Origin: Certhia americana
Taxonomy: Eukaryota; Chordata; Aves; Passeriformes; Certhiidae
NCBI GenBank assembly: GCA_018697195.1
Contig: CM031878.1
Location: 72,207,528 to 72,271,527, forward strand
Direction: 5' to 3'
Length of the DNA: 64,000 nucleotides
The translations under genes and the position numbers were made by a program. The notes under the pieces were generated by a model that was not told the origin of the DNA, ran no database searches, and saw only the letters and a program-made list of their open reading frames with translations. This document shows positions 37,712 to 49,764 of this stretch, piece by piece. Each line of letters begins with the position of its first letter. The stretch's first letter is position 1.

Positions 37712-37792
37712 ATTTTATTTTATTTTATTTTATTTTATTTTATTTTATTTTATTTTATTTTATTTTATTTTATTTTATTTTATTTTATTTTA
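37712..37792. repeat. Perfect TTTTA pentanucleotide repeat, about 16 units
   Basis: About 80 bases of TTTTA without interruption. Perfect repeats of this length are usually young and highly variable between individuals. Confidence 0.95.
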
Positions 37793-40700
37793 CCTGGGAA
37801 GCATAAAAATCCTGGATAGTGGAATATTGATCAAAATTCTAAAAAGGTACTTCTTCCTATCAAGTTATTATGGTTTCTTCTAGAGCAATTTATTTTCTGT
37901 CATAACTTGCTTTAATTATTCAGGTTGTTTTATAAGATATTCATCCTAATAATATATATTTAAGGGGCTGCACAATAAAAACCCTCTCCTATGTAATATG
38001 CAGTGATGAAAATTAGATTTCTCTACACAGAGCATCTAGTTACTCAGTTGGCTTCTCCCCCATAAAAGTTTTTAGATCCAATTGGTCATAATGTATTATA
38101 GTTTGGGGTTGGTTTGGCATTGGGTTTTTTGGTGGGTATAATATGAGCCTTTAGGGGAAAAAAAAAAAAAAAGCCTGAAATTCTGAGTTTCAGTTTACAA
38201 AGCAAAACTGCTGGTGAAATGTCATTAGAAACATACAGATGTTGCACATCTGCAGCAAGCATACTTTACCAGTACTAATTTTCCTTTATATCCAGATTTT
38301 GTGCATGGAGGAGAGTGCAAAGCACCTTCATCTGATGCAACAAGATAAGGAGAGCTGCATTTCTGCCTCTTTGGCATGGACACTGCAATCTTGTACCTCC
38401 TTTTCTTAGGGTAGAGGTAACAGCTCTGACTGTGCCAGTTTACCCTGGAAAAATCAAAGCAATCATGAGGTCTTAAATGAAGAGTGAGCAACATGCTCAG
38501 GGCAGATTATTTACCTAGAAAGGACACTAGACTCTCTTGGTGAGGTTTGGTGTCTAACCATGAGTTCCAATTATCATAAGCATCCCAAAAACATCTCATT
38601 ACAATATCAGGATATTTAATAGGCAGGTCTGGTGAATCAGCTGCTGGAGACCATAGTGGCCTCCTTTTCTCTGTCTCTAAAGTGTAAGAACTGCCCCCAC
38701 CTTGGAAGTGCCTCCCTCCTGTTGTGATATTCGATGGAGCCAGGATTCTTTATTTCTGATCCCAGTGATTTTGTATTTGCCAAGTGAATTGAGATTGCTC
38801 AGCATTCATCAGTGTTGTCTGATGAGTGATTTAAAAAAAAAAAAAAAAAAACAACTAAACAACAACAAAAAAAAAGCATCACAGGCTAGGGTATCACAAA
38901 GGTAAATAAAAGAAAACCTGTGGGAAAAAGTGGCATGTCTAAAATTACAAGAAAAGCTGAACATAGGATTGGCTATACTGGGAAGAGAACCATAACACCT
39001 GTATAAAGACAGGTCTTAACTGAACATTCTTAATACTGCTGAAATGAAGAACAGCTGAAGGTCAAGTGAGCCATTTCACCATTATCTTCACTGTGAAACA
39101 GAGCCTGGCACTCCCTGGATCCTGAGGGTTCTTTCTCCTCCTCTGACACTGTGAAGTTGATGAGGAATGTGTTATTTTTAAAGACAACTTCACTTTTCAT
39201 GCACTGGTTCACATGATGGGCTATCCTCACAAAGCATGGGCTCCCTTCAGATTAAATTAAGCCAAAAGATGCACTGCAAAAGTTGGTCCAGAGTATCTGG
39301 AAGCCCTGCAAGACAGCTGTGCAGACACCCTGTTCTTGGTACCAGCATTGCAGATCTGCTCAGCTCCCCTGTGACGTCTGCCAGCATGAATGCTCAATAA
39401 CTGTGCCTATTTCCCAGTCTTTGGCATTTTGGGCAGCATGGCTGGGTTTTCCCACATGTTGGAGAGCCAGAAAATGGATGAGGTTGCAAGGAACCTCTGG
39501 TGATCATCGTATGAGCTGCACACCAACACTGAGCTCGTGCTGCATATCCATGCAAGCACTTCGTTAGAAATGTTTCACACTCAAGTGCATTTATCTTTGT
39601 ACTTTCCTTTAATTAATGCTCCTCCAAACCACCCTGAATTGTCTGTAACATCTGAAACAAGGTGGGAAAAGGGAAAAGGGAATAGTTACAGCCCAAGAGA
39701 GTTCTCTCAGACACAAGATGTTAAACTGTCTTTTGATCAGCTGCTTGTAGAAATGTACATTAACTGTAGACCATGGTTCTTCTTGTAACCAGTTAATGAT
39801 CCTATCACTTGCAGACTAATTGCCTCTACCTCCTTCTAAATTCTGCTGCACTGAAAAAGCCAGAGCCACATTCTAATCCTGTTAATCACATTCAGCTTTG
39901 AAGGGTACACACTGGTTGTGTGTTAATTCAACTTTCCCTGGTAATTTGTTTGATTGCCTGTTACTTGCAAGCTGCACTAACTGAATAAAAGTGTTCTGTG
40001 TCCTGATGGGAAGTTATGACTTTCATTTAAGCTACTTTAGTGCAGATGTTTTACCTAGAAAGTGGTGTAAATTCTCCTCAACTTTCTGCTCTAAAGTAGT
40101 TTCAATACAAAGAACAGAAAGCAAGGTGGAAGGTAATGAGGCTACAAAGTAAAAGTTGTATTTCTTTAATTTAAATAAAGATCTTTATTGCCTGAAGAAT
40201 TCTCATCTGCTTATGAATACATAAGCAAATAAGATGCTAAAATATGAGATAGAAATGTTGCTGCTATATCCTGTATTCTTTTCCTTCATCTCCAGCAATA
40301 TGTGTTGTCTGTATTGTCAACAAATAGAAGAGATTCTATTTATTTATTATTTCTTTTTTATATTTAAAAAAAAAAAAAAAAAAAAAAAAGCCCCCACACA
40401 TGTATTCTACACATTTCTTTATAAGTCTGATGGAGAAAAAATGGAACATATGCCAAATTACCTTCCAGCTTCCCACATAATTTTCTGAACAAGAGTGCAA
40501 GGCCACTGGATATGTCCTATAAGCACAAAACAATCATTATTAGGACATTTTTATTAACACTGGATCTATGTGATAATAAAGATTTATTGTGATTCTACCT
40601 TTGGAATGCCCTGAATCTTAATGAGAAATTTTTTTCTCCCTGTTCTGAATTTCAATGAGGAGTACTCTGAGTTTCACAGCCATGTTAAATATTTGTGAAA

Positions 40701-41516
40701 TCCTCTCAGCTCATTTTCAACATTTTAAAAATAAACAACTGGTTTTGTGGAGGCATTTTTTCAAGTTAACAGGAGAGACATTGACTCTTAGTGTAAGAAG
40801 CATTCTCTGATAAAAAAGAGGTTACACTTGTAAAATGCTAATGTCAAAATTATTTATCAAGAGAATCTAAAGTTGACTCTGAAATGTTTAGTTCAAAAGC
40901 TGCCTGAAAGTGTGGACCAATTAGTGATTCCTTACCAGATCAGTCTTTCAAGAAAAACAGGCTATTCATTTAGACTCCAAAATATTTGGAGGCAAGGTCT
41001 GGAGACCTGGTGTTTATTAATTCATGAAAGACTTACACTAATTAGCAGTGCTCATTTCCCAGGGGCCCACTTAGGCTGTGGAACCCAGCTCCCCTGCACT
41101 CCTTGCAGAAAAGTCCCTTCAAGCCATCCACAAGAGCTTCCAAAGCAGGGTTGAGTTCCTCTCTCTCCCCACTGAACAAAGACAACACAGAAAAAGTTTT
41201 GCCTCCCACCTCCCTTCATATCCTGGAGTGCCCCAACATTGCTACTGGCAGTAAATGATGGCAATAAATTATGGTAAAACCAAAATTCTTGAGCCAACTA
41301 CAGACCCTGACATTTCCCCTGACTCTTATGGTATCTCTGTGTGGAACATTTTAACTTGTTCATTTCCTTAAAAGGATTTGCCACCTTTGCTACTATTTGC
41401 TCCAACGGTGGGGTCTCCAGGCTTCTTTGGTTTGATTGCTCTAAACACTGATTTTTTCCTCTTCTGCTCTTATACATGTACTCTTACACTTTTCTGTGTT
41501 TTCTTCTTTACTTTGT

Positions 41517-41695
41517 CATAGAATCCCAGGATGGTCTGAAGGGTTGGGAGGGACCTTAAATCCCACCCAGTGCCACCCCTGCCACAGTCAGGGTGTCTTG
41601 TCCCACTGTCCCAGGTTGCTCCAAGCCCCGAAGTCCAGCCTGGGACACAAGTCCAAACCCTAATGTCCATTTCAAAGGCACTATCCAGGACCAGC
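41517..41695 (-). mobile_element. CR1 LINE 3' end fragment
   Basis: An antisense CR1 end, CATAGAATCCCAGGATGGTC, is followed by GGGTTGGGAGGGACCTTAAA, CCAGTGCCACCCCTGCCA and GTCCCAGGTTGCTCCAAGCC. It is 5'-truncated, with a diverged inner part. Confidence 0.88.
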
Positions 41696-43116
41696 TGACT
41701 TCTCAAACTCAATTATTTTTTTTTTTGTTTTTCTTCCCGTGATTAATTTCTTATGCTCTACAGCACATCTGTTTTTCTGCCCAGCCCCACATTCCATTTA
41801 ATATGAGTTTGTTCTAGGGGCCTCAGCTTCCCAAAAATCCAGCACTGGATCCTCAGCATTTGATTAGCCAGAGATTCTTTATTCCTTCACTTTCTAATCT
41901 CTTTTTTTTTTTTTTTTTTTTTTTTTTCTTTTTTTTCCTGTAGAAACGTGTCAGTCATCTGCTGGATGCCTGAGTTCAGCACTCCTCTCACTTTACTGTA
42001 ATATTTTACTGAGAGTCTCCCTTGCCTGATTTAACAGACAATATTAAAAATGCCGACTGCTTCACAGCCATTTATTGTTTGAAATAAATCCACCACTTTT
42101 TTTATTTCTTTTTTACTGGCTCACCACATTGCTGGAGGACACAGAACAAAACCTCAGTTATACTAAAATTCCAAGGAAATCTCAGTTTTGACAGGGAGTT
42201 CAACTCCTTCGTTCTGCCTCTGAAATTACATTATTAGGTCAATTTACTTTTGTTATTGCATTCTCTTTCTTGATCATTTTAATCCAAGGCATCTGGCCCA
42301 AATCTGTTACATTCAGTGTTGGGTTCTGATTCAAAAAGAACTGATCACAGACTTGCTGACTCACGTGGAAACCACTTGTAAGCTCAGATTTTATTAGGTT
42401 TTAAGACTCCTGCCTTGCATTTTTAAAAAGCATTGTGCTAAGATTATAAAATAAAGAACTAAAAAAAAAAAAAAAAATCCAAGAAAGGAGAAACTTTTGA
42501 GCTTTTAAGGTAGAAAAAGAAAGGAAGGCAAAAAGTGAGCAGGAATTTCAGGAGGAAAAGAAGAAGTGTAGTAGCAAATGTTTTAAGAGACTTACTAAAG
42601 CATGGGCTCATGAATTGAGAAGGAAACGGAAAGGCACTTGGGGGAACAGTCATGTATTCTGATTATTAGGAGCACATGGGAGCACTTTTCATCTGCAGAT
42701 CATTCCTAGTTAGGATTAACTGGGTTTTTTGGGGCCCATGTACGACAATCATCACAATGGAGAAAGGTGTGAGATTATCCCATGTTGTGCCATTAGGTGG
42801 TACCAAAGATAAATTAAAAAAAAAAAAAAAGGTAAGTTGATTGACTTAGAGCTTGGAGAAGTAAAATTATTGCCCATGATGTCAGCACACTGTGGGAGAA
42901 CCAAAGCTGCACCATTTTCCTTTGGTACATTGCAAAACCAGACTGGAAACAGAAAGTGTTCTAACTATGTTCTCTTCAGTTTGGGGGTTTTTTAAAATTT
43001 TTTTATTTTATTTTTTTTATTTTTGTTTGGTTTGGGATTTTTTGGCGTGTGTGTGTTGGGGTTTTTTCAAAATTTTAAACTTCTAAAAATTTTTACTTTT
43101 TTTTTGTTCTGTTTAG

Positions 43117-43272
43117 GTTGACCTGCTCATCCCTACAAAGATCACTGGGATTATCACCCAAGGAGCTAAAGATTTTGGCCACGTCCAGTTCGTGGGGTCT
43201 TACAAGCTTGCTTACAGCAATGATGGGGAGCACTGGAAAATATACCAGGATGAAAAGCAGAAGAAGGACAAG
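43117..43272 (+). CDS. EDIL3: EDIL3 exon, discoidin domain C2 middle part
   Basis: Exactly 52 codons in phase 0, from [20 protein letters not shown] through [20 protein letters not shown] to QDEKQKKDK, with acceptor GTTTAG|GTT and donor AAG|GTAAAG. It is the counterpart of the exon at 2204-2358: TGxITQGAK and SYKxAYSNDG occur at the same positions in both. This fixes the expected length of the C1 exon at 156 bases. It codes the central beta-strands of the C-terminal F5/8C domain, residues about 380-431 by human-like numbering. Confidence 0.97.
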
Positions 43273-46200
43273 GTAAAGCAAAGAGAAAAATCGGTATTTT
43301 GGTGGTGGTAACACACCTGAGGAGAGTCTGCAGGTTATTCCATTGGGTTCCATGTGCATGGAGTCAGGGTGAGTAAAAGAGTCACACAGCACCATGACAT
43401 TCAGAGTGCAGGGATATCACACCAGAGCCATGCACCTGATTTAATGCTGTTAAATACAGGGCATAAAACTTTACAGCTCTCCATTAATCAGAGCTATTTC
43501 TTCATTTGACCCTAGAGCAGAAGGTGTATAAATAGCAATGTATTTGTATATTCAAAAGAAAAGTGTTTCAGTGAATTTTTTGGGTAAGTATGGACTATTT
43601 TCAGTGATTTTCTGTGAAGCATTTCCTTGTTACCCAGCCATTTTGGACAGTTTTTTTTTTTTTTTCCTGGAAATTAACAGCTAAGGTTTCAAACATCCAC
43701 TGAAAATATTATTTTTATTATGCCATAAAATGAATACAAAACATAAAAAATGTTTCACAACTTCCTCTGCAAATATTTAATGAGAGACATAGGGAAAGTA
43801 TAGGTTTACGGATTGATTTACCTGGAAGCATTTAACTTTTCTCTCATTATTCATTACACCTTTCCTTTAAACTGTATAACACTTTTATACTGCAAATACG
43901 TGAATTTCATAATAACATCTGTTAAGAAAAAATACTACAGCATGTGTCGCTTAGGGAAATGTTAACCAAGATGACAAAATGTGAATTATTTATTAAATAT
44001 CTTTGTGGAGTTATGTCTGATTGAAACAAAAGATAAATTTATTGAAACACCAGATGGCTGATGCGTCTGATAAAATCTCAAATCTTGGTATTCGGGGAGA
44101 TAGATGTTCAGACTCCCACTTATATTTCTTATTATAAATAAAAATTCTTCGGGAAATAAACCGACATATTCTTCACGTTAAGTCAACCAAATTAATTTTC
44201 TTTCAAACAGTGAGAAAACTTCTGATATGCATTGAAATGTGTTGTGTGAGAACAGGGAGACCTAATGATGAGAGGTTAGACAATGGCATCTCCCACATTG
44301 TACAGATATTAACTGATTGATTAAATGCCATTGATTAGGGGAACGTGTCCTAAATTACTGGATTAACTATTTCAAACAGATTTTTTTTTTAATTCTTTTT
44401 TTTTTTTAATTTTCTGTTCTTTTTTCTAAAAGGATTTCCTGATAGGCAAAACAAATACCAGGTTTTTTAGCCGCCTGGCTCAGAAGGTTCTGATACCAGT
44501 GATTGTGGATGTGTCTGGTATAACTGGTTGTCAGACAAAAATAGGAAACAAACAGCTCACACTTCACAGGCATACCACAAATACATTCAATTTAAGTGAC
44601 AGATAGGAACTTCAGTACTTTGTACACATCCTATTTTAAATCCCTGGCATTTTAAAAAAAAAGAGAGGAAAAAGTTCTGATGTGAAAGAAATGTCTTTAA
44701 GCCAAACTTGTGCTGTGGATGCTTGCTTTCATTTTATTGTAAAGGAGAACAAGGGTTGGAGTCCCTGGTGATAACACAGTCACAGCAAATCTAAAAGAAA
44801 ATTCACTCTAACTTAAAGTACTGTTCCAGTCTACATTTGTTTGTACCACTGGCCAAAGCAATTAAATTGTTTTTGCCTTCTTCATCAGATGGACTGTTAA
44901 TTGCTACACACATATTCCATTAGGAACAATGGAAAAATTTTAATTGTTGTCTCATTTAAACACATCACACCCTGTACTAATTACCATCCCTAAATAAATA
45001 TAGAATAAAATAGATGCATATTATTATGATTCTTTAACAAGTCAAGATCAATTAAAAGCACAATAAGATCAAATGCACTTCACTGGAAATTAGAAGTTAG
45101 GTTCTCTGAATCTAAATTTGTACAAATAAACAAACAAATTCACTCGATTTCAGCCCAGACCTCAGCCTTTGATACACAAACATCAAACTAAAATATCTGG
45201 TTTCAGGGTGTTTTTTATCTATATACAAACATCCAGAAAAGTTCAAAGTTTGATGACAGAGTCTGACTTTCCAGAAGTCAGTGAACTTGGCAAAACTTTT
45301 TAGGATGAATGACTGGAAAGGGTCTCAAGACAGAACTTAGGCATGAACCTTTTGACCTCCAAATGTACTGTGGTCCTCCCCTCCTATGCCCTCAGCATAA
45401 AATGGAATTCAAGAACCCCCAAGCCCCTTCTTGTCACCTTGGAGTAGGTGCAGACAGTTAAATTTCAGAGCTAGGGCTTAATTCATTCACCTGTCCTTCA
45501 CCTCAGACAAGGCTGTACCATCCTCCATCAGATTATTATTTAATAAGGTCCAAGAGACAGACCGTGATGAAAATTCTATAAACAGTCAGCTCCAGTGTTT
45601 AAATATCCTCTAAAGTGGAAATGTGGCTTATCCTCCTTGCTGCCATACACCCAGCCTGATCTCAGAGGACACAAAAACCGATTTTATCTTTCTTTTGTTT
45701 GGTTGGTTGGTTGGTTGATTGGGGTTTTTTTTGTTTTGTTTTGGTTGGAGTACTTCAACCTATTTCTTCTCAGTTTCCATCATCCATTTCGTGACTGAGA
45801 ATGCATAAATTTCTTCAGCCAGAGGAGTGGAGTATCACCCAGTAAACCCTTTTTGACACCAAACCCCTCCTCACCATTCCAGCTGGGTGGATGCAGTGCT
45901 CCCATGGGACTTTCCCACTGGATAGAAACCCTGGCCTGTGCACACTGGGACAGAAATATAACTAAAAATAAAATCACAAGGAGAAAAAGCAGTGCTGTAC
46001 CTCGTCCATGAGGAGCAGGAGAGGAATAGTACCACTGGTCCTGTCTGACATTATCACCTTTGCACAGGATCCACTACAACTCTTTCTCTTAAAGTAAGAT
46101 ACAAGATTTGCTCTCAAATGTAAGAAAACTGTGAAATAAATCAAGATTTCTCAAAAAAGTGATCATTCTGTGAAACATTATGTCTGTTTTCAGGAGATAC

Positions 46201-48969
46201 AGAAGGGGGGTAAAAGCTATCAACAGCAGCAACTATAAATTATTCATATTTTACCCTCATTAGTTCTATTTATTAACTGAACATCTTGATTCATTCTACG
46301 GAGGATAGAACACATGGATTTCTTATTTCTCCTGCAGGTGATTTAGTCACCTTGTACTCATCCTTGTTTAACCTTGTGATCCTTGTTTAACCATCAAAAA
46401 AGTTTAGGGTAAAGTTGGATCCAAAACATTTTAGGGAAAGGAAGACAGGATGAAAGGGAAAAAGTAACTTTTAAAGTCACAGACACAAAAAATTATGGAG
46501 ATATTGTTAGGCTGGCAATAATGACTTGTGAGTGAATATTGTGACTGTGTGATGAAATTGTGACTTTATAATTTAGGCAAGAGCTGAGAACTTAATCCCA
46601 TCTGGTGCTTAGCATCTCACTGCTGATCTTTTTATAGGATGTGTCCTAGCATATCAGCAGATCTCACTGAATTCCTGGGGCTGTTCACTTATCCCTCATC
46701 ATCATTTTTTGAAGTTTACTCACAAAGGAGAAAATGACTGTTCTCTTGTACTATGTTGTATACAATACATTGTATTTTATTTACTTATTTGTATAAATAC
46801 ATAAAATATAATCTCTTGCACACTGTGTGCAGCCTGTAAATCGAGTCAATCCTTAACCAAGCAGTAGTTTAGAGGAGAAGAAAATAGGGTGTTCAGTTTT
46901 TGCACTATTTCACGTGGAAAAGCTGTTCCAAGAACAGTGTCTCCTGCAGCTCCTTCTTGGCTTCTGCCATTTTAATGGCCAGTAATTTAATTTCACATCT
47001 GTGCTGAATTCCTATGAAGGCAGACAAAAATGTTACTGGAAGAAAAAAAAAAAAAAATTAAAAGATAATTAAAAAGAAAATGGAGCTTTCTCATTCATTT
47101 TAAATAGTTTGAATGAGTTGCCTGGAAAAAATATGAAAACTTAGCCCTGTTGCCTTTAAGAAGCAAAATAAATTACATTGCAGACTGCCACATAGGAAGA
47201 AAATATATTTTAGAAGCAGGACCAGAGCTAATAGCTATCTTGTTCTTCTCAACTAGAGGTCAGTAGCTCACTATGCCTCCAGAGCTGAGGATGTCCAAAC
47301 CAAATTTGACCTTTTTCTTTTTTTTTTTTTTCCCTTTTTTTTTTTTTTTTTTAAATCACATTCCACATGTGATTTATAAATTGCACAGCCTGCTGTAGGT
47401 AACTCAAGGCCAGCTGCAGTGTCAAATGCCATTTCAGAGGCTGTTTTTTTACAGGAAGATGAGAACATTTGAAAGTAGCCTAAATGAGTCTGGCAGTCTG
47501 CAGCACTGCCAGTCATCATCAGCTATCAACAGTGCAATTAAGTGCAGGTAGGCAATATCCAGGATGCAAATGACCACTGGGTTTGTGCACAAAATGATGA
47601 ACTAGTTATAATTTATACATTTCTGAATGTACAGTCCATTGCCAGGGTGAGAGGAGACAAGAACATACTTATTAAGGAAAAGTAAGATCATGTTGGGTTA
47701 AAAGTCTTTCTGCTAGATTTTCTAATTTTTTTTCTGATGATATTTAATTATTATAATATCTGGTTTACACTGATAGATTCAATTCCTACATAGAATCTTC
47801 ATACTTGGTACAGGTAATGAATTTTTTTTTTTAGTAATATAACTTAAATTATTGCTATTTGACAGTATTATCTGCTATAGTAGTTGTAATTTCTAATCTA
47901 AGTGACTTTTTTATCTGCACTGGTTTAAATTATGAGTGACTGCCACAACTTTGAGCTGAATTATCATGATTTGTGTCAGGTGAAGATGCAGCTATGCTAA
48001 TTTTGGATGTGCCCTCAGCACACACCACTCTCCCTCACACCAGGGAGGAAGACAAAATGGGTAAAACAAAAAATGCTCATATTGACAACCTACCTTAAAT
48101 TTCTGTAAGCATTTCTGGAGGCAGGTTGGTCTTCAAAATATTTCTCTTTTTGGCCTTTTAACCTCCTATGAGCCACCCACAGTGGACTAAATGTACATCT
48201 TTGTAGCATCAACATGTAGATCAGATGGGAAAGACAGTATGAGAATATGACAGTATGTATCATAAATTTAAAAGTTTTATCTCCCTCTGTCTGTTCTGAA
48301 CATGAAGAAATAATAAAGGCAGCATAAAGATATTCATGGATATGATATGTATGTACTTTATGCATGGTAGCTGAGAGAAAGAATGTCTTTTTCTCCTCTT
48401 ATTCACTCCAAAAATACATGTGCCCACACACATGCATGTGCCACCTTTATTTTTCTCAGTATTGAGATGTTCTGCACTGAAGCAAACTCCAAACAGGAGC
48501 CATGACTGGATATTCTTTATAAAATATTCTCCCTCTAATATGAGCAGGATTAACTGCTCCACGAAATAAATAACGTTTTTAAAATATTCTGCTCAGTGTG
48601 AAAAATGTTAAGGTACAGCAGGCAACATTCCTTTCCCCAAGCTGCTAATCCTTAGGTATTTCTCCTAAATTATTCTGTCTTAAAACAGTTTTCTTTTTAA
48701 AAGTCTAATCAACTTACATTTTCATTATCTGGATTTTCTGCTAATTGCATAAAACACTTCATTTATGTTGAAAAAAATCTCACTGAATGTTTGAAATCAA
48801 TACATTCAAATTGCTTGCTGGACACGAGTATAAAGAAGATTTGTTTGTATTTCGGACTTTTCAGGAGAGAATATCAGTACTCATTTTCCTGACTTTCACT
48901 CTTCCTTACATAAAGTAATCATGAATAAAGTTATCATATTTAAAAGTACAGCAGCATGCATTTTCTGGC

Positions 48970-49000
<31 letters not shown>

Positions 49001-49487
49001 ACAGCTCAGCTGCAAGAGACTGAGTTACAGAGGAGCTATACATGGGTGTGGAGGGTCTGTATGTGTAAAATTGCTACAGCTGCTGAGTAAATATTTCAGC
49101 AAGTTACACCTTTTGGGTGTGCAGACTGACATAAATAGATACAGACACTGCAAAATCTGAAACATTCTACAACAGGGTCACTAAAAAGCAGGAGCTCTTT
49201 TATGAAAGAAAAGTCACCTTGTAACGTGGCAGCCTCTGGTTGTGGGGAGGGTGAAGCTCTGTCCAAAGGAAGGAGCATCCTGTAGTAGATGACCAGAAAA
49301 TTGGAATTACGTCTTAGGACTTCAGCTGTTATATTTGTCATGTATTTGTAAATACAAACATTGCAGTTGTTTATTGCAGAACTCCAAAGTCCACACTCAG
49401 TGTTCAGCTGCTGCTTTCCCATTTGGGGCAGACACAGCAATTCCTCTCCAGGCCTGGCACTCAAGGACACCTCACTGCCTCAGGCCC

Positions 49488-49764
49488 TGAGAGATGGAAA
49501 CAAAAGGGACTTGGGGGGCAGCAAACTTGGGCGGCATTGAATTCTTTCCTGCAGCTTTTATTGGGAGATTAACCCCCAAAATGGCCCAAATTTATCAAAG
49601 TGTGAAACCCCTGACCCCTGCTCCATTTTGTAGGACCATGTAGGCCATGTAGGCCCTGGGGGCTTTCTCAGCCCTAAATCTACCTGAAGGCCTTTCAATA
49701 AATACAACTCCTTTTATTCCTTTAACTCTATCCTCTGGTTTTAGTTAGTCCCAAAAATGCATCA
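49488..49764 (+). mobile_element. Probable avian ERV LTR fragment
   Basis: The 3' part reads as an LTR end. AATAAA at 49697-49702 is followed within 25 bases by the CTTTTATTCCTTTAACTCTA string common in songbird ERV LTRs, and the block can be bounded by TG at 49488 and CA at 49763-49764. No internal retroviral coding sequence is next to it, so it would be a solo or truncated LTR. The family and 5' border are uncertain. Confidence 0.5.

Larger units (their letters stand above)
9688..43116 (+). other. EDIL3: EDIL3 intron within domain C2 (33.4 kb, with assembly gap)
   Basis: The donor is CAG|GTAAAT and the acceptor is TTGTTCTGTTTAG|GTTGAC; the phase is 0. The intron holds CR1 fragments (15979-16081, 19431-19689, 24507-24666, 28818-29100, 29521-29715, 41517-41695), three local duplications listed separately, several microsatellites, and a 100-N gap. 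Stretches with nothing recognisable beyond T or A runs are roughly 9700-11090, 11360-15970, 16350-18780, 19700-22220, 22380-23940, 24670-28000, 29990-31060, 32000-33440, 35370-36780, 37800-41510 and 41700-43110. No coding exon was found between the two flanking exons, which join directly in frame. Confidence 0.85.
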
